DNA of 64,000 nucleotides from an uncultured Collinsella sp. (GTDB lineage Bacteria; Actinomycetota; Coriobacteriia; Coriobacteriales; Coriobacteriaceae). Shown piece after piece: positions 7,975-17,226 of this stretch (positions within the stretch are counted from its first letter, which is position 1; each line of letters starts with the position of its first letter). The notes below the pieces were generated by a model. The model saw only the letters and a program-made list of their open reading frames with translations. It was not told where the DNA came from and did not search any database. The translations under genes and the position numbers were made by a program. The stretch lies in assembly GCA_900541665.1 (NCBI GenBank), contig UQKV01000008.1:1-64000 (forward strand), read 5' to 3'.

Positions 7975-8646
7975 TTATGCCTCCTGTGCGGCCTCGTTGC
8001 CCAACTTCTGCAGCAGCGCAACCTCGGCGGCGGGATCTTCGGACTTAAAAACAGCGGAGCCGGCCACGAGGACGTTGGCGCCGGCCTTGACGACCTCGGC
8101 AATGTTCTTGGAAGAAATGCCGCCGTCGACCTCGATGAGGGGCGAAACGCCGTGACGCTCGCGCATGGCCTTGAGCTCGTGCAGTTTGGCGATGGTACCG
8201 GGGATAAAACTCTGGCCGCCAAAGCCCGGGTTCACACTCATCAGCAGCACGATATCGACGACCTCGATGATGCTCTCGAGTACGCAGACAGGCGTTGCGG
8301 GGTTGAGCACCACGCCGGCCTTGACGCCGCGCTGCTGCAGATGGGTGAGCGTGCGGTGCAGGTGCGTGGAGGCCTCGTAGTGCACGGTGATCATGTCGGC
8401 GCCAGCATCGGCATACCAATCGACCGTCTCGTCGGGGTTCGACACCATGAGGTGCGCGTCGACCGGCACGTCGGTGGAGCGCTTGACGGCCTTGAGGATA
8501 TCAACGCCAAAGGTGAGGTTGCCGGTAAAGTGACCGTCCATCACGTCGAAGTGCACGTAGTCGGCACCGGCGATCTTGTCGAGGTCGCCCTTGAGGTTGG
8601 CCATATCGGCCGAAAGGATGGACGGAGCGATTTTAATGGAACCCAT
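7975..8646 (-). CDS. rpe: ribulose-phosphate 3-epimerase
   Basis: 223 residues, a TIM barrel interconverting ribulose 5-phosphate and xylulose 5-phosphate in the pentose phosphate pathway. IAPSILSADMANL at the start, the metal-binding HFDVMDGHF, DAHLMV, MSVNPGFGGQSF and EVDGGI are standard signatures. Usual length. It sits in the operon between gpsA and the cysteine desulfurase with short gaps. Confidence 0.96.
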   Translation of the reverse strand: MGSIKIAPSILSADMANLKGDLDKIAGADYVHFDVMDGHFTGNLTFGVDILKAVKRSTDVPVDAHLMVSNPDETVDWYADAGADMITVHYEASTHLHRTLTHLQQRGVKAGVVLNPATPVCVLESIIEVVDIVLLMSVNPGFGGQSFIPGTIAKLHELKAMRERHGVSPLIEVDGGISSKNIAEVVKAGANVLVAGSAVFKSEDPAAEVALLQKLGNEAAQEA

Positions 8647-8664
8647 GATAGTAGCCTTTCTGCG

Positions 8665-9672
8665 CTAGTCGGTGAGTCCGTAGAACTCTTGCGATGGGAC
8701 GCGGTCGGTGAGAATCTCGAGCGCCCTATCCAAAGTAACACCGTTATAGAGCGTTTGCTCCACGGCAAAGGTGAGCGGAATGTCTACGCCCAGTGAACGG
8801 GCGAGCTCGCTGACGCTGCGGGCCGCAACGGCGCCCTCAACCACCATGTGCGTGCGCCCCTGATACTCGTCGAGCGACACACCGTGGGCAAACTCGTAGC
8901 CAAAGGTGCGGTTGCGCGAATGCTCCGAGGTGCAGGTGGCGATGAGGTCTCCCATGCCGGCGAGCCCCATGCACGTTATGGCCTGCCCGCCACGGGCGTG
9001 TACCAGTCGACTAATCTCGGCCAGGCCGCGCGTCATGATAAGGGCGAGCGTGTTGTCGCCCGCGCCGGTGCCGGCGGAGATGCCGCACACGATGGCGATG
9101 ACGTTTTTCATGGCGCCGCAAACCTCGACGCCGGTCATGTCCTGCGACAGGTAGATGCGGAAGGCCGTGGATAGGAGTAGGTCCTTAAAGGTCTCCCCTA
9201 CCTGCGAATCTTCGCTTGCGATGACGGCGGCAGAAAGTCCGCCGCGGCAGATCTCCTCGGCATGGTTGGGACCGGAGAGCGCCGCCACGCGCGTCTCGTT
9301 GCCGATCTCGCTGGCAATGACCTCGCTCATGAGCAGTCCAGATTCGGGCTCAATGCCCTTGGTGAGGCAGAGCACCGGGGCGTCGGCGGCGATGAAGGGT
9401 GCCGCCTGATGGCATACGCTGCGCAGGTGCGTGGAGGGCACGGCAAAGATAATGGCGTCGGCGCCGCCGAGCGCCTGCGCCAGGTCCGTCGTGGCAACGA
9501 CGTTGCCGGGCAGCTCGTAACCCACAAGGTAGCGGGGGTTGCGGTGCTCGCCATTGATGCCGGCGGCCGTCTGCTCGCTATGGGCCCACATGGTCACGCG
9601 CTCTGCTCGCGCGGCGGCAAGGCCGGCGACGGCGGTTCCCCAGGAGCCAGAGCCAATCAGCGCAACATTCAT
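8665..9672 (-). CDS. gpsA: glycerol-3-phosphate dehydrogenase [NAD(P)+]
   Basis: 335 residues. It reduces dihydroxyacetone phosphate to sn-glycerol 3-phosphate for phospholipids. The N-terminal dinucleotide fold is IGSGSWGTAVA; LCLTKGIEPE, SGPNHAEEI and the catalytic-lysine segment GAMKNVIAIVCGI follow. The start has GGAGAG upstream. It directly follows plsY, which consumes its product after acyl activation, so the two form a phospholipid-initiation pair. Confidence 0.96.
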   Translation of the reverse strand: MNVALIGSGSWGTAVAGLAAARAERVTMWAHSEQTAAGINGEHRNPRYLVGYELPGNVVATTDLAQALGGADAIIFAVPSTHLRSVCHQAAPFIAADAPVLCLTKGIEPESGLLMSEVIASEIGNETRVAALSGPNHAEEICRGGLSAAVIASEDSQVGETFKDLLLSTAFRIYLSQDMTGVEVCGAMKNVIAIVCGISAGTGAGDNTLALIMTRGLAEISRLVHARGGQAITCMGLAGMGDLIATCTSEHSRNRTFGYEFAHGVSLDEYQGRTHMVVEGAVAARSVSELARSLGVDIPLTFAVEQTLYNGVTLDRALEILTDRVPSQEFYGLTD

Positions 9673-9681
9673 GACTCTCTC

Positions 9682-10365
9682 CTACTTATCGTCGGGCTCG
9701 GTGACGCGCTTGGTAAACGAGAGCTTGGACTCCTTACCGGTCATGAGCTTTTTGATGTTCGCACGATGGGCCCACACCACGGTGATGCCGATCATCGCCA
9801 TGCAAAACTTAAGTCCTAGGCTGCTGTACGGAAAGACCGCACAAGCGGCAATGGGAAGACCGATGGCCGCGGCAAGCGAGCCCACCGACACGAACTTGGT
9901 GATGGCGACGGCCACGATAAACATGCCCAGCAGCGACAGACCAATGGGCCAGTACCATGTGAGGATAACGCCCAGACCCACGGCGATACCCTTGCCTCCA
10001 TGGAAGTTGAGGTAGGGCGAGAAGATGTGTCCCCACACGGCAGCCAGGCAAATGACGCCGAGCATCCAGTCGCCGGCGGCACCGGGAGCCATAATGCTCA
10101 CGGGGAAGCCATAGCCCACGCTCGCAATGAGCGGACGCGCGATAAGGACGCAGATGGCGCCCTTAAGGCAGTCGAGCAGCAGCGTGAGTGCGGCCACCTT
10201 GGGGCCGGCCACACGCAGGGCGTTGGTGGTGCCGATGTTGCCGGAGCCCGCCTTGCGAATGTCGGTGTGGTTGAACACGCGGCCCAGGATCAGGCCAAAC
10301 GGAATCGCCCCGATAAAGAACGAGACCACGGCGCAGATGGCGGTCAGAAGAATCGGATTATGCAT
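9682..10365 (-). CDS. plsY: acyl-phosphate:glycerol-3-phosphate acyltransferase
   Basis: 227 residues, with five or so membrane helices. Family motifs are clear: SGNIGTTNALR (glycerol-3-phosphate and active-site loop) and NFHGGKGIAVGLG. It makes lysophosphatidic acid at the membrane using acyl-phosphate. Its ATG overlaps the end of der by 8 bases, giving tight coupling; gpsA follows 9 bases after the stop. Confidence 0.95.
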   Translation of the reverse strand: MHNPILLTAICAVVSFFIGAIPFGLILGRVFNHTDIRKAGSGNIGTTNALRVAGPKVAALTLLLDCLKGAICVLIARPLIASVGYGFPVSIMAPGAAGDWMLGVICLAAVWGHIFSPYLNFHGGKGIAVGLGVILTWYWPIGLSLLGMFIVAVAITKFVSVGSLAAAIGLPIAACAVFPYSSLGLKFCMAMIGITVVWAHRANIKKLMTGKESKLSFTKRVTEPDDK

Positions 10366-11692
10366 CCTTTTGCTCCTTCTTCCTAAAGAAGAGTCGAATG
10401 GGCGTGCCGGAAAAATCGAAGGTCGAGCGCATGCGGTTCTCGACGTAGCGCTGGTAGGTGTCGTTGACCAGGTCGCTGTGGTTGACGAAGAACGTGAACG
10501 TCGGCGGGTTGACGCCCGTCTGGGTCACGTAGTGCATTCGCAGGCGGCGCTTGCCGTCCACCACGGTATGACCGAACTCGCGCAGGTCGGTAAGGAACGT
10601 GTTGAGGCGCGAGGTGCTGATCTTCTGCGAGCGCGTCTTTTCGGCGGCGTCTACCATTGCCCAGATCTTCTCGACGCTGCGGCCGGTCAGGGCAGAGATG
10701 CGCAGGTACTGGGCCCAGGGAGCCATAACGCCCAGACGGCGGTCGATGGTCTCCATGCAGGCCTCGCGCTTACGGTCGTCGTCGAGCAGATCCCATTTGT
10801 TGAGCAGCACAACGATGGCGCAGCCGCGCTCGATGGCAAGACCCATGACCTTCTGGTCCTGCTCAGTAACGCCCACGGAGGCGTCGACGACGAGCAGCGC
10901 CACATCGGCGCGGTCGATGGCGCGCAGGCCGCGGACCATCGAGTAGTACTCGATGTTTTCGTACACGGTGCTCTTCTTACGAATGCCCGCGGTGTCGACC
11001 ATGCGGTAGTGCTTGCCGTTGCGCTCCACGACGGTGTCGATGGCGTCGCGCGTGGTGCCGGCAATGTTGGACACGATGGAACGGTCGGCGCCCAGGATGC
11101 GGTTGAACAGCGAGGACTTACCGGCGTTGGGGCGGCCGATGATGGCGACGTTCAGCGCGTCGGGGAACTCGTCGGCGACTTCGTCCTCCTCCTCGGGCAA
11201 CAGGGCCACGATATCGTCGAGCAGGTCACCCGTGCCATGACCATGCAGGGCCGAGAGCGGCGTGGGCTCACCGATGCCGAGCGAATAGAACTCCCAGATG
11301 CTGTCGTTCTCGCGATCGGGGTTGTCGAGCTTGTTCACCAGCAGAAAGACCGGCTTGTCGCTGCGCTTGAGCATGCGAGCGACCGACTCGTCCTCCTCGG
11401 TGACGCCGGTGCGGCCGTCGACCACAAACAGGATGACGGCGGCTTCCTCGGCGGCGGCGAGGGCCTGGTCGCGAATGGACGTGGCGAAGACGTCATCGCT
11501 CTTGAGCGGTTCGATGCCGCCCGTGTCGACGATGGTGAACTCGCGGCCGTTCCAATCGGCCGTGTGATACGAGCGGTCGCGCGTGACGCCGCGGGACTCG
11601 TGGACGATGGCGTCCGAGGTCTGGGCCAGGCGGTTAACGAGCGTGGACTTGCCCACGTTGGGGCGTCCGACGACGGCGACGATAGGTTTCAT
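10358..11692 (-). CDS. der: ribosome biogenesis GTPase Der
   Basis: 444 residues with two tandem GTPase domains and a KH-like C-terminal domain; it acts in 50S subunit assembly. The first G1 is GRPNVGKST (from about residue 8) with VDTGG, the second GRPNAGKSS (about 185) with VDTAG, plus NKLD and NKWD for guanine specificity. I start at ATG 11692, preceded by AAAGGAGAGCAG; the frame stays open upstream to 11863, but that part is Der-unlike. It lies 10 bases after the PDZ/radical-SAM gene. Confidence 0.96.
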   Translation of the reverse strand: MKPIVAVVGRPNVGKSTLVNRLAQTSDAIVHESRGVTRDRSYHTADWNGREFTIVDTGGIEPLKSDDVFATSIRDQALAAAEEAAVILFVVDGRTGVTEEDESVARMLKRSDKPVFLLVNKLDNPDRENDSIWEFYSLGIGEPTPLSALHGHGTGDLLDDIVALLPEEEDEVADEFPDALNVAIIGRPNAGKSSLFNRILGADRSIVSNIAGTTRDAIDTVVERNGKHYRMVDTAGIRKKSTVYENIEYYSMVRGLRAIDRADVALLVVDASVGVTEQDQKVMGLAIERGCAIVVLLNKWDLLDDDRKREACMETIDRRLGVMAPWAQYLRISALTGRSVEKIWAMVDAAEKTRSQKISTSRLNTFLTDLREFGHTVVDGKRRLRMHYVTQTGVNPPTFTFFVNHSDLVNDTYQRYVENRMRSTFDFSGTPIRLFFRKKEQKDA

Positions 11693-11702
11693 CTGCTCTC
11701 CT

Positions 11703-13145
11703 TTAATGGGTAGGGTCAGTGGAAGTGTTAGAGTCTGCGGGCACAATGCCAAGGATGCGCTCCAGGGTATCGAGCAGCTCATGCGGCATGGTCGATACCA
11801 CATGAACTTCGGCGCCGCGACTGGTAAGGCTTGCGAGTAAATCGTCATGATGATACTCGTCAAGCGTCATGCCGTCAGCGTTGAACATGAGCTTAGGCAC
11901 AAAGAGCATAACCCCCGACAGATCTTGGGGCAGCTGCTCCAGAATGTCACACGCGACGATGAGGCCGGTCACGTCCACGTTGCCGCCAAAGTAGCGGTTC
12001 TTGATGGCTGTGACGGTGCCGCCGAGACCATGCGGCGACTCCACAAAGCGCGCCACGGTGTCGCGCGCGCTGGCGCCGGAGAGGCACAGAAGGCGCTGGT
12101 TGCGCTCGGCGATGCCAGCGCGGACGCGGGCCAGACGCTCGGCGTCGGCGGCAAGCACGTCGTCGGTCTCGTCCAGATACGAGCGGATCATGCCGATGCC
12201 GTCGTAGTACTGCGGGTAACCGTCGTAAAAGTCTGCCTCGGGAGGATCGATGCCGGCGTCCAGATAGAACTCGTCGCTCATCTGGAAGGTGTGGCGGCCA
12301 AAGCGCTCATAGGCGCGCTCCTGGAACGGTCGGATCATGGCAATGGTCTCGCGCGCTAGCTCGGGCTTGTCGCTGTAGGACCAGCTAAAACGGTTCTGAT
12401 GCTTGGTAAAACCGAGCGGCACAATGCCCAGGCTTGTGATTTGCTCGTGCTCCTCGCAAAAGCGCAGGGTCTTTTCCAGCTCCTCGCCGTCATTCATGCC
12501 GGGGCACAACACAATCTGCGCGTGAATCTCGATGCCGGCGGCCATGATGGCCTCGAGTACGTCCATGCCGCGTTGGGCGTTGCGGCCCATCATGCGTCGG
12601 CGGACGTCGGGGCTTACGGCATGGACCGACACATTCATGGGACTCATGTTGCGTTGGATGACGTTTTGCACGTCCTCGTCGGTGAGGTTCGTGAGCGTGA
12701 CAAAGTTGCCCTGCAAAAAGCTCAGACGGTAGTCGTCATCGCGAATATAGAGCGTGGAGCGGCCGCCCTTGGGGAGCATCGTCATAAAGCAGAACACGCA
12801 GGCGTTCACACAGGTGCGCATGCCATCGAAGATGGGGCCGTCGAACTCAAGGCCCCAGTCCTCGCCCGGGAAGCGGTCGAGCTCGACGGAGGTGATGGTG
12901 TTGTCGCGCGGGTCGAATACCTCGAGGTCGACGGTATCGTCGTCGGCCTCCCAGAGCCACACGATCATATCGGTCAGCTGCTCGCCGTTGACCGTGAGCA
13001 CGCGCATGCCCGGCTCGATACCCACATCCCATGCGGGCGATTCGGGACGCACGTTTTTAACGAGCGCGCCCTCACCCGGCTCGGGGTCGCGGCTGCGCCC
13101 GTAATCGGCCACCTCGGCGGCGTATGCGGGTACGGTCTGGTCCAT
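11703..13145 (-). CDS. PDZ/radical-SAM-like protein with C-terminal DUF512
   Basis: 480 residues from ATG 13145, two bases after the ispH stop; the frame extends further upstream but overlaps ispH. An N-terminal PDZ-like segment (about 20-70; VRPESPAWDVGIEPGMRV) precedes a cysteine cluster CVNACVFC (C-x3-C-x2-C), as in radical-SAM iron-sulfur sites. The DUF512-type C-terminal region contains DEFYLDAGIDPP and PQYYDGIGM. The family is widespread in clostridia, cyanobacteria and actinobacteria; its reaction is not known to me. Its fixed position between ispH and der is typical of such conserved neighbourhoods. Confidence 0.85.
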   Translation of the reverse strand: MDQTVPAYAAEVADYGRSRDPEPGEGALVKNVRPESPAWDVGIEPGMRVLTVNGEQLTDMIVWLWEADDDTVDLEVFDPRDNTITSVELDRFPGEDWGLEFDGPIFDGMRTCVNACVFCFMTMLPKGGRSTLYIRDDDYRLSFLQGNFVTLTNLTDEDVQNVIQRNMSPMNVSVHAVSPDVRRRMMGRNAQRGMDVLEAIMAAGIEIHAQIVLCPGMNDGEELEKTLRFCEEHEQITSLGIVPLGFTKHQNRFSWSYSDKPELARETIAMIRPFQERAYERFGRHTFQMSDEFYLDAGIDPPEADFYDGYPQYYDGIGMIRSYLDETDDVLAADAERLARVRAGIAERNQRLLCLSGASARDTVARFVESPHGLGGTVTAIKNRYFGGNVDVTGLIVACDILEQLPQDLSGVMLFVPKLMFNADGMTLDEYHHDDLLASLTSRGAEVHVVSTMPHELLDTLERILGIVPADSNTSTDPTH

Positions 13146-13147
13146 GG

Positions 13148-14047
13148 TTAGCGGCAAAGCTCCTTGATGCGCGTGACGGCGCGTTCGATGTGTTCTTGCG
13201 GGGTGGAGGCTCCGGCGGTGATGCCGATGTGGTGAGCGTCGGTAAACCACGCGGCCTGGAGCTCGGAAGCTTCCTCGATGTGATGCGTGTGCTCGCAGGC
13301 GTCTGCGCAAATCTGAGCCAGGCGGCGGGTGTTGCCCGAGTTCTTGCCACCCACGACGACCATGCAATCACAGCGTTTGGCAAGTGTTGCTGCTGCCTGT
13401 TGACGCTCGCTCGTGGCGGCGCAGATGGTGTTGATCACACGCAGCTCCTGCACGCGCGGGGTGATGGCAGCTACGACCTCGGCCAAGTTCTGTGCGGTCT
13501 GGGTGGTCTGCACGACGAGGCCTACCTTGCCCTTGAGCGACAGGGCATCGGCGTCGGCGGCACAGCTCACGACCTGCGCATCATTGCCGGCATGGCCCAG
13601 AATGCCCTCGACTTCGGGGTGGCCCGGCTCGCCTACGACCACCACGCGGTAGCCCTCGCGCACCAGGCGCTCGGCGGCCACATGGACCTTCTTCACGTAG
13701 GGGCACGTGGCGTCGACGACGTTAAGGCCGCGCTCGCGAGCGGAATCGATGACCTGCGGCACCACGCCGTGGGCGCGGATGATCACGGTGCCGGTTGCGG
13801 CGTCGTCCAGGGTTTCGGCCAAGCCAACGCCTGCCTCAGCGAGCTCGCGTACCACGATGGGGTTATGGATGAGCGGACCCAAGGTGTGAACTTGAGTGCA
13901 CTCCCCTGCCTGCGGCGCGGCGGCCAGCGCCATATCGAGCGCACGCTGTACGCCGTAGCAAGTGCCGGCGTGGGCGGCGATCTCGATGGTAGGCGCGGTT
14001 GCCTGGTCGGACGCGGTCGCGGCAGTGTTCGTCACGTTCTCGCTCAT
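13148..14047 (-). CDS. ispH: 4-hydroxy-3-methylbut-2-enyl diphosphate reductase
   Basis: 299 residues from ATG 14047, which immediately follows the plsC stop. The last enzyme of the MEP isoprenoid pathway, it makes IPP and DMAPP with an iron-sulfur cluster. The three cluster cysteines are in AGTCYGVQRAL, DATCPYVKK and INTICAATSERQ; HTLGPLIHNP and GKNSGNTRRL are further signatures. An upstream in-frame ATG at 14077 would overlap plsC and is less likely. Confidence 0.95.
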   Translation of the reverse strand: MSENVTNTAATASDQATAPTIEIAAHAGTCYGVQRALDMALAAAPQAGECTQVHTLGPLIHNPIVVRELAEAGVGLAETLDDAATGTVIIRAHGVVPQVIDSARERGLNVVDATCPYVKKVHVAAERLVREGYRVVVVGEPGHPEVEGILGHAGNDAQVVSCAADADALSLKGKVGLVVQTTQTAQNLAEVVAAITPRVQELRVINTICAATSERQQAAATLAKRCDCMVVVGGKNSGNTRRLAQICADACEHTHHIEEASELQAAWFTDAHHIGITAGASTPQEHIERAVTRIKELCR

Positions 14048-14049
14048 GG

Positions 14050-14778
14050 CTAGAACCTGCCCGGATGCTCGGCGCACAGCTCGTCTCGCATGGCGTAGAC
14101 GCGGTTCATGGCCTCGGACTCAAACCATTCCAGGCGCTCCGTGCGCTTAAGCCCGGCCGGTGCGTCGGAAAGCGAGACGGCCTTGCCGGCGCGGATCCAG
14201 CACTTCTTGGGACGCATGATCTTTTTGCCCGCGGGCGTGATGTCGGACCAGCCGCAGATGGCGAGCGGGTTCACAGGAGTCTTGCCCATCTGAGCGATGA
14301 GCGCAAAACCGCCGTGGACCTCGGGCTTGATCTCGCGCGAGCGGATGCGCGTGCCCTCGGGGAAGATCAGAACGTCCTCGCCGCGCTGCAGCGCATGCTG
14401 GGCGGCGCGCAGGCACTTCATATCTGCAGTACCACGCTCCACGGGGATGCCGCCTACGCGGCTAAAGGCCCAGCGCACAATCTTGCTCTTGGCGAACTCG
14501 GACTTAAAGATGGGCCGAATGCGGCGCCCCCCAAAGAACAGCGCCGTCTCTACGGCCAAGAGCTCGGCCATCGAGGTGTGGTTGCAGATGACTACGCTCC
14601 CGCGGCCGTCCTGGCGCTCAAACAGCAGATCGGCATCCTCGACCTTCCAACGCCACATGAGCTTGGAGAAGGCCCAAAGGATGGCCATGACCACGACAAC
14701 GGTGCCGCGGATGAGCGCTGGGAACTCTGCATAAGGAGCGTTGTAATAATCCTCGGGCGTCTGCTTAAACAGGCGCAT
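14050..14778 (-). CDS. plsC: 1-acyl-sn-glycerol-3-phosphate acyltransferase
   Basis: 242 residues. It acylates lysophosphatidic acid to phosphatidic acid, one step after PlsY. One N-terminal hydrophobic segment lies near residues 25-40. Motif I reads CNHTSMAELL, so the usual HxxxxD is HxxxxE here; motif III, FPEGTRIR, is intact. The change D to E may be tolerated but is worth noting. Four bases separate it from cmk upstream. Confidence 0.88.
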   Translation of the reverse strand: MRLFKQTPEDYYNAPYAEFPALIRGTVVVVMAILWAFSKLMWRWKVEDADLLFERQDGRGSVVICNHTSMAELLAVETALFFGGRRIRPIFKSEFAKSKIVRWAFSRVGGIPVERGTADMKCLRAAQHALQRGEDVLIFPEGTRIRSREIKPEVHGGFALIAQMGKTPVNPLAICGWSDITPAGKKIMRPKKCWIRAGKAVSLSDAPAGLKRTERLEWFESEAMNRVYAMRDELCAEHPGRF

Positions 14779-14781
14779 GGG

Positions 14782-15468
14782 CTACCTCCTTTGGTTGATG
14801 AGGTCCTCGATGATACGAACGACCTCGTCGATGGTGTGGGCGGTGGAGTCGACGTGCACGGCGTCCTCGGCGGGCACGAGCGGGGCGACCTCGCGGCTGC
14901 TGTCGAGCTTGTCGCGCTGCTTAAGGGCGTCGAGGGTCTCGTCGACCTCGGCCTCGAGCTGCTCGGACGTGAGCTGCTGGGCATCGTTTTGGTGGCGCTG
15001 AAGCACGCGGCGGCGGGCGCGCTCGCGCGGGTCGGCTGTCAGGAAGACCTTGACCTGCGCGTTAGGGAACACGACGGTTCCGATGTCGCGACCCTCGGCC
15101 ACGATATCGCGGTCCTCTGCGGCACGGCGCTGATGGATGAGCATGGCGGCGCGCACGCCCGGGTAGGCCGAGACCTTGGACACGTTGGCGTCAACCTGCG
15201 GAGTACGAATGGCGGCCGAAGCGTCCTGGCCGTCAATGGTCAGGCGCGTGTCCTCGCCGGTACCGTTGGTAAAGTGGATTTCGATCTGCTCGGCGAGGGC
15301 AACGATGGCTGTCTCGTCGTCCAGGTCGATGCCGCGGTCGAGCGCGGCGAAGGTGACGGCGCGATACATGGCGCCCGTGTCGAGCTTGTTAAAGCCAAGC
15401 TGACGGGCGATCTCCTTGGCGATGGTGGACTTGCCGGAACCGGCGGGGCCGTCGATGGCGACGATCAT
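14782..15468 (-). CDS. cmk: cytidylate kinase
   Basis: 228 residues. It phosphorylates CMP and dCMP. The P-loop is IDGPAGSGKST at the N-terminus. LDTGAMYRAVTFAAL, the ADPRERARRR lid region and EGRDIGTVVFPNA are all standard. It is transcribed with the rluB-type gene upstream after a 66-base spacer and with plsC downstream. Confidence 0.95.
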   Translation of the reverse strand: MIVAIDGPAGSGKSTIAKEIARQLGFNKLDTGAMYRAVTFAALDRGIDLDDETAIVALAEQIEIHFTNGTGEDTRLTIDGQDASAAIRTPQVDANVSKVSAYPGVRAAMLIHQRRAAEDRDIVAEGRDIGTVVFPNAQVKVFLTADPRERARRRVLQRHQNDAQQLTSEQLEAEVDETLDALKQRDKLDSSREVAPLVPAEDAVHVDSTAHTIDEVVRIIEDLINQRR

Positions 15469-15534
15469 GTAATGCTTCCTTTCGATGGGTGACGTGCTGG
15501 TATGGTTTGCGGGCGTTGGGGCGCGGCGGGTTGC

Positions 15535-16509
15535 CTAGCCCGTGTAGCGCTCGCGGTAGGTGTTGCGCTTGGGCGCAGAACCGTGGCTGCCGTGATGGCG
15601 CGTGCGTGCCGCGGGCGTGTCTTGGGGCTTGCCGCTGTTGCGCTTGGCGCTCGCCTGCTTGGGCAGGATGCCACCGCTTTTGAGGATCTGCACCTCGCGG
15701 TCGGTGAGCTCGCGCCACGAGCCCTTGGCCACGCCCTCGAGCTCAAGGCCGGCAAAGTTGCAGCGATGCAGACGGATTACCGGGTGGTGAATCTTGCTCA
15801 GCATGCGCTTGACCTGGTTCTTGCGTCCCTCGCGGATGATGACCTCCACGGCGGTGGTGCCGGGCTTGACGCCTTGCGGAGCCACGGCCTCGGCCTCGCG
15901 TGCGGTAATGACGCGGCAGATTGCCGGCTGACACAAGCCGTCGTCGAGCTCGATGCCACGGCGTAGCGGGTCTAGATCGCGGTCGGTCAGCTGCCCGTCC
16001 ACGAGTGCCTGGTAGGTCTTGTAGACGTGCTTGCTGGGGTGCAGCAGGTCCTGAGACAGGTCGCCGTCGGTGGTAAAGAGCAAAAGGCCCGTTGTGTCGC
16101 GATCCAGGCGACCCACCGGGAAGAGCCCCGGAAAGCGGTCGCGCGGGACCAGGTCGGCCACGCAAGGGCGCTCCTGCGGGTCGCTCATGGTGGTGAGGTA
16201 GCCGGTCGGCTTGTAGAGCATCAGGTACACGGCGCCCTGGTCGAGCTTGACCGGCATGCCGTCGACCTCGATATGGTCACGGTCGACATCGACCTTGGTG
16301 CCCAGCTCGGTCGCGACCTTGCCGTTAACAGTCACGCGGCCGGCGGTCATCAGGTCCTCCGACCCGCGGCGGCTTGCCACGCCCGCGCGCGCCAAAAAGC
16401 GCTGCAGGCGCATGGTGTGCGGGTAGACGGACACCGCGTCGCCTACGGGCGCTGCGGTGTCCGTGGCGCTTGCGACGCGCGTCTCCCCTGCTTCGTTAGT
16501 CCTCGTCAT
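15535..16509 (-). CDS. 23S rRNA pseudouridine synthase, RluB/RsuA family
   Basis: 324 residues from ATG 16509, preceded by GGAGG; it overlaps the end of scpB by 14 bases. An S4 RNA-binding domain comes first (RLQRFLARAGVASRR, about 35-95), then the catalytic domain with the conserved GRLDRDTTGLLLFT and its catalytic Asp. EGRKNQVKRML and HRCNFAGLEL confirm RluB/RsuA. The C-terminal 45 residues are Arg/Lys/His-rich and low complexity, probably an RNA-contacting tail. Exact target uridine is inferred only from family. Confidence 0.9.
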   Translation of the reverse strand: MTRTNEAGETRVASATDTAAPVGDAVSVYPHTMRLQRFLARAGVASRRGSEDLMTAGRVTVNGKVATELGTKVDVDRDHIEVDGMPVKLDQGAVYLMLYKPTGYLTTMSDPQERPCVADLVPRDRFPGLFPVGRLDRDTTGLLLFTTDGDLSQDLLHPSKHVYKTYQALVDGQLTDRDLDPLRRGIELDDGLCQPAICRVITAREAEAVAPQGVKPGTTAVEVIIREGRKNQVKRMLSKIHHPVIRLHRCNFAGLELEGVAKGSWRELTDREVQILKSGGILPKQASAKRNSGKPQDTPAARTRHHGSHGSAPKRNTYRERYTG

Positions 16510-17215
16510 GTATATCCTCCGAGGTAGCACCTGTGAGCAGAAGCTCCTCTTCATCGGTGTCCTCAACATCGGTATCGATCAGTTCGCGCTCTTCGTCCAG
16601 ATCTTCGGCCTGTTCCTCGAGCGTAGACTGAATGCTGCGGCCGCTCAGGCGCTCGCGGATAAACTGGCGCGACTGCTCGTCGGGGGCAAACTGCTCCAGA
16701 TCGGGCAGGTCGCGGGTGGAGCGCAGACCGAACTTTTCCAAGAAGGCGTTGGTCGTGCCGTAAATGATGGCCTGACCGCGCTGGGGGTCACGGCCGAGCT
16801 CGCGCACCAGACCCTTGTCCACGAGCGACGCGATGACGCCATCGGAGTTGACGCCGCGGATGCCCTTGACCACCTCGCGCGTTACGGGCTGGTGGTATGC
16901 GATGACGGCCAGGGTTTCGAGGGCCGCCTGGGACAGCTTTTGCGTGTCCCAGCTCAACACATAGGCCTCGACCACGTCGTGGTAGGCGGGGTGCGTGAAC
17001 AGGCGCCAGCCGCCGGCGACCTCGCGCAGCTGAAAGCCGCGGTTGGCCTCCTCGTACTCAACCTTGAGCTCGGCGAGCAGCGACGCGCACTCGCCGGGGG
17101 CGATATCCAGTGCGCCGGCCAGCGCGGGCGCACTCACCGGGTCGCTTGACACCAGCAGCAGCGCCTCGAGGGCGCCTTTGAGGCTGTTTGCCTCCAGCGT
17201 GGAAAGGGTTGACAT
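16496..17215 (-). CDS. scpB: chromosome segregation and condensation protein ScpB
   Basis: 239 residues. ScpB dimers bind ScpA and complete the SMC condensin. Two winged-helix domains are expected; the conserved stretch is AALETLAVIAYHQPVTR followed by IRGVNSDGV and YGTTNAFLEKFGL. The C-terminal 55 residues are highly acidic (EDLDEEREL, EDTDEEE). An AGGAG ribosome site precedes the start; scpA lies 11 bases upstream. Confidence 0.95.
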   Translation of the reverse strand: MSTLSTLEANSLKGALEALLLVSSDPVSAPALAGALDIAPGECASLLAELKVEYEEANRGFQLREVAGGWRLFTHPAYHDVVEAYVLSWDTQKLSQAALETLAVIAYHQPVTREVVKGIRGVNSDGVIASLVDKGLVRELGRDPQRGQAIIYGTTNAFLEKFGLRSTRDLPDLEQFAPDEQSRQFIRERLSGRSIQSTLEEQAEDLDEERELIDTDVEDTDEEELLLTGATSEDIHDED

Positions 17216-17226
17216 GATTGCGGCTC

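Noticed and set aside
6667..8796. 709-codon plus-strand open frame
   Set aside because: It is antisense to the Nif3-like, cysteine desulfurase and rpe genes; GC-rich codon bias opens the opposite frame, and the product is low-complexity Arg/Gly/His-rich.
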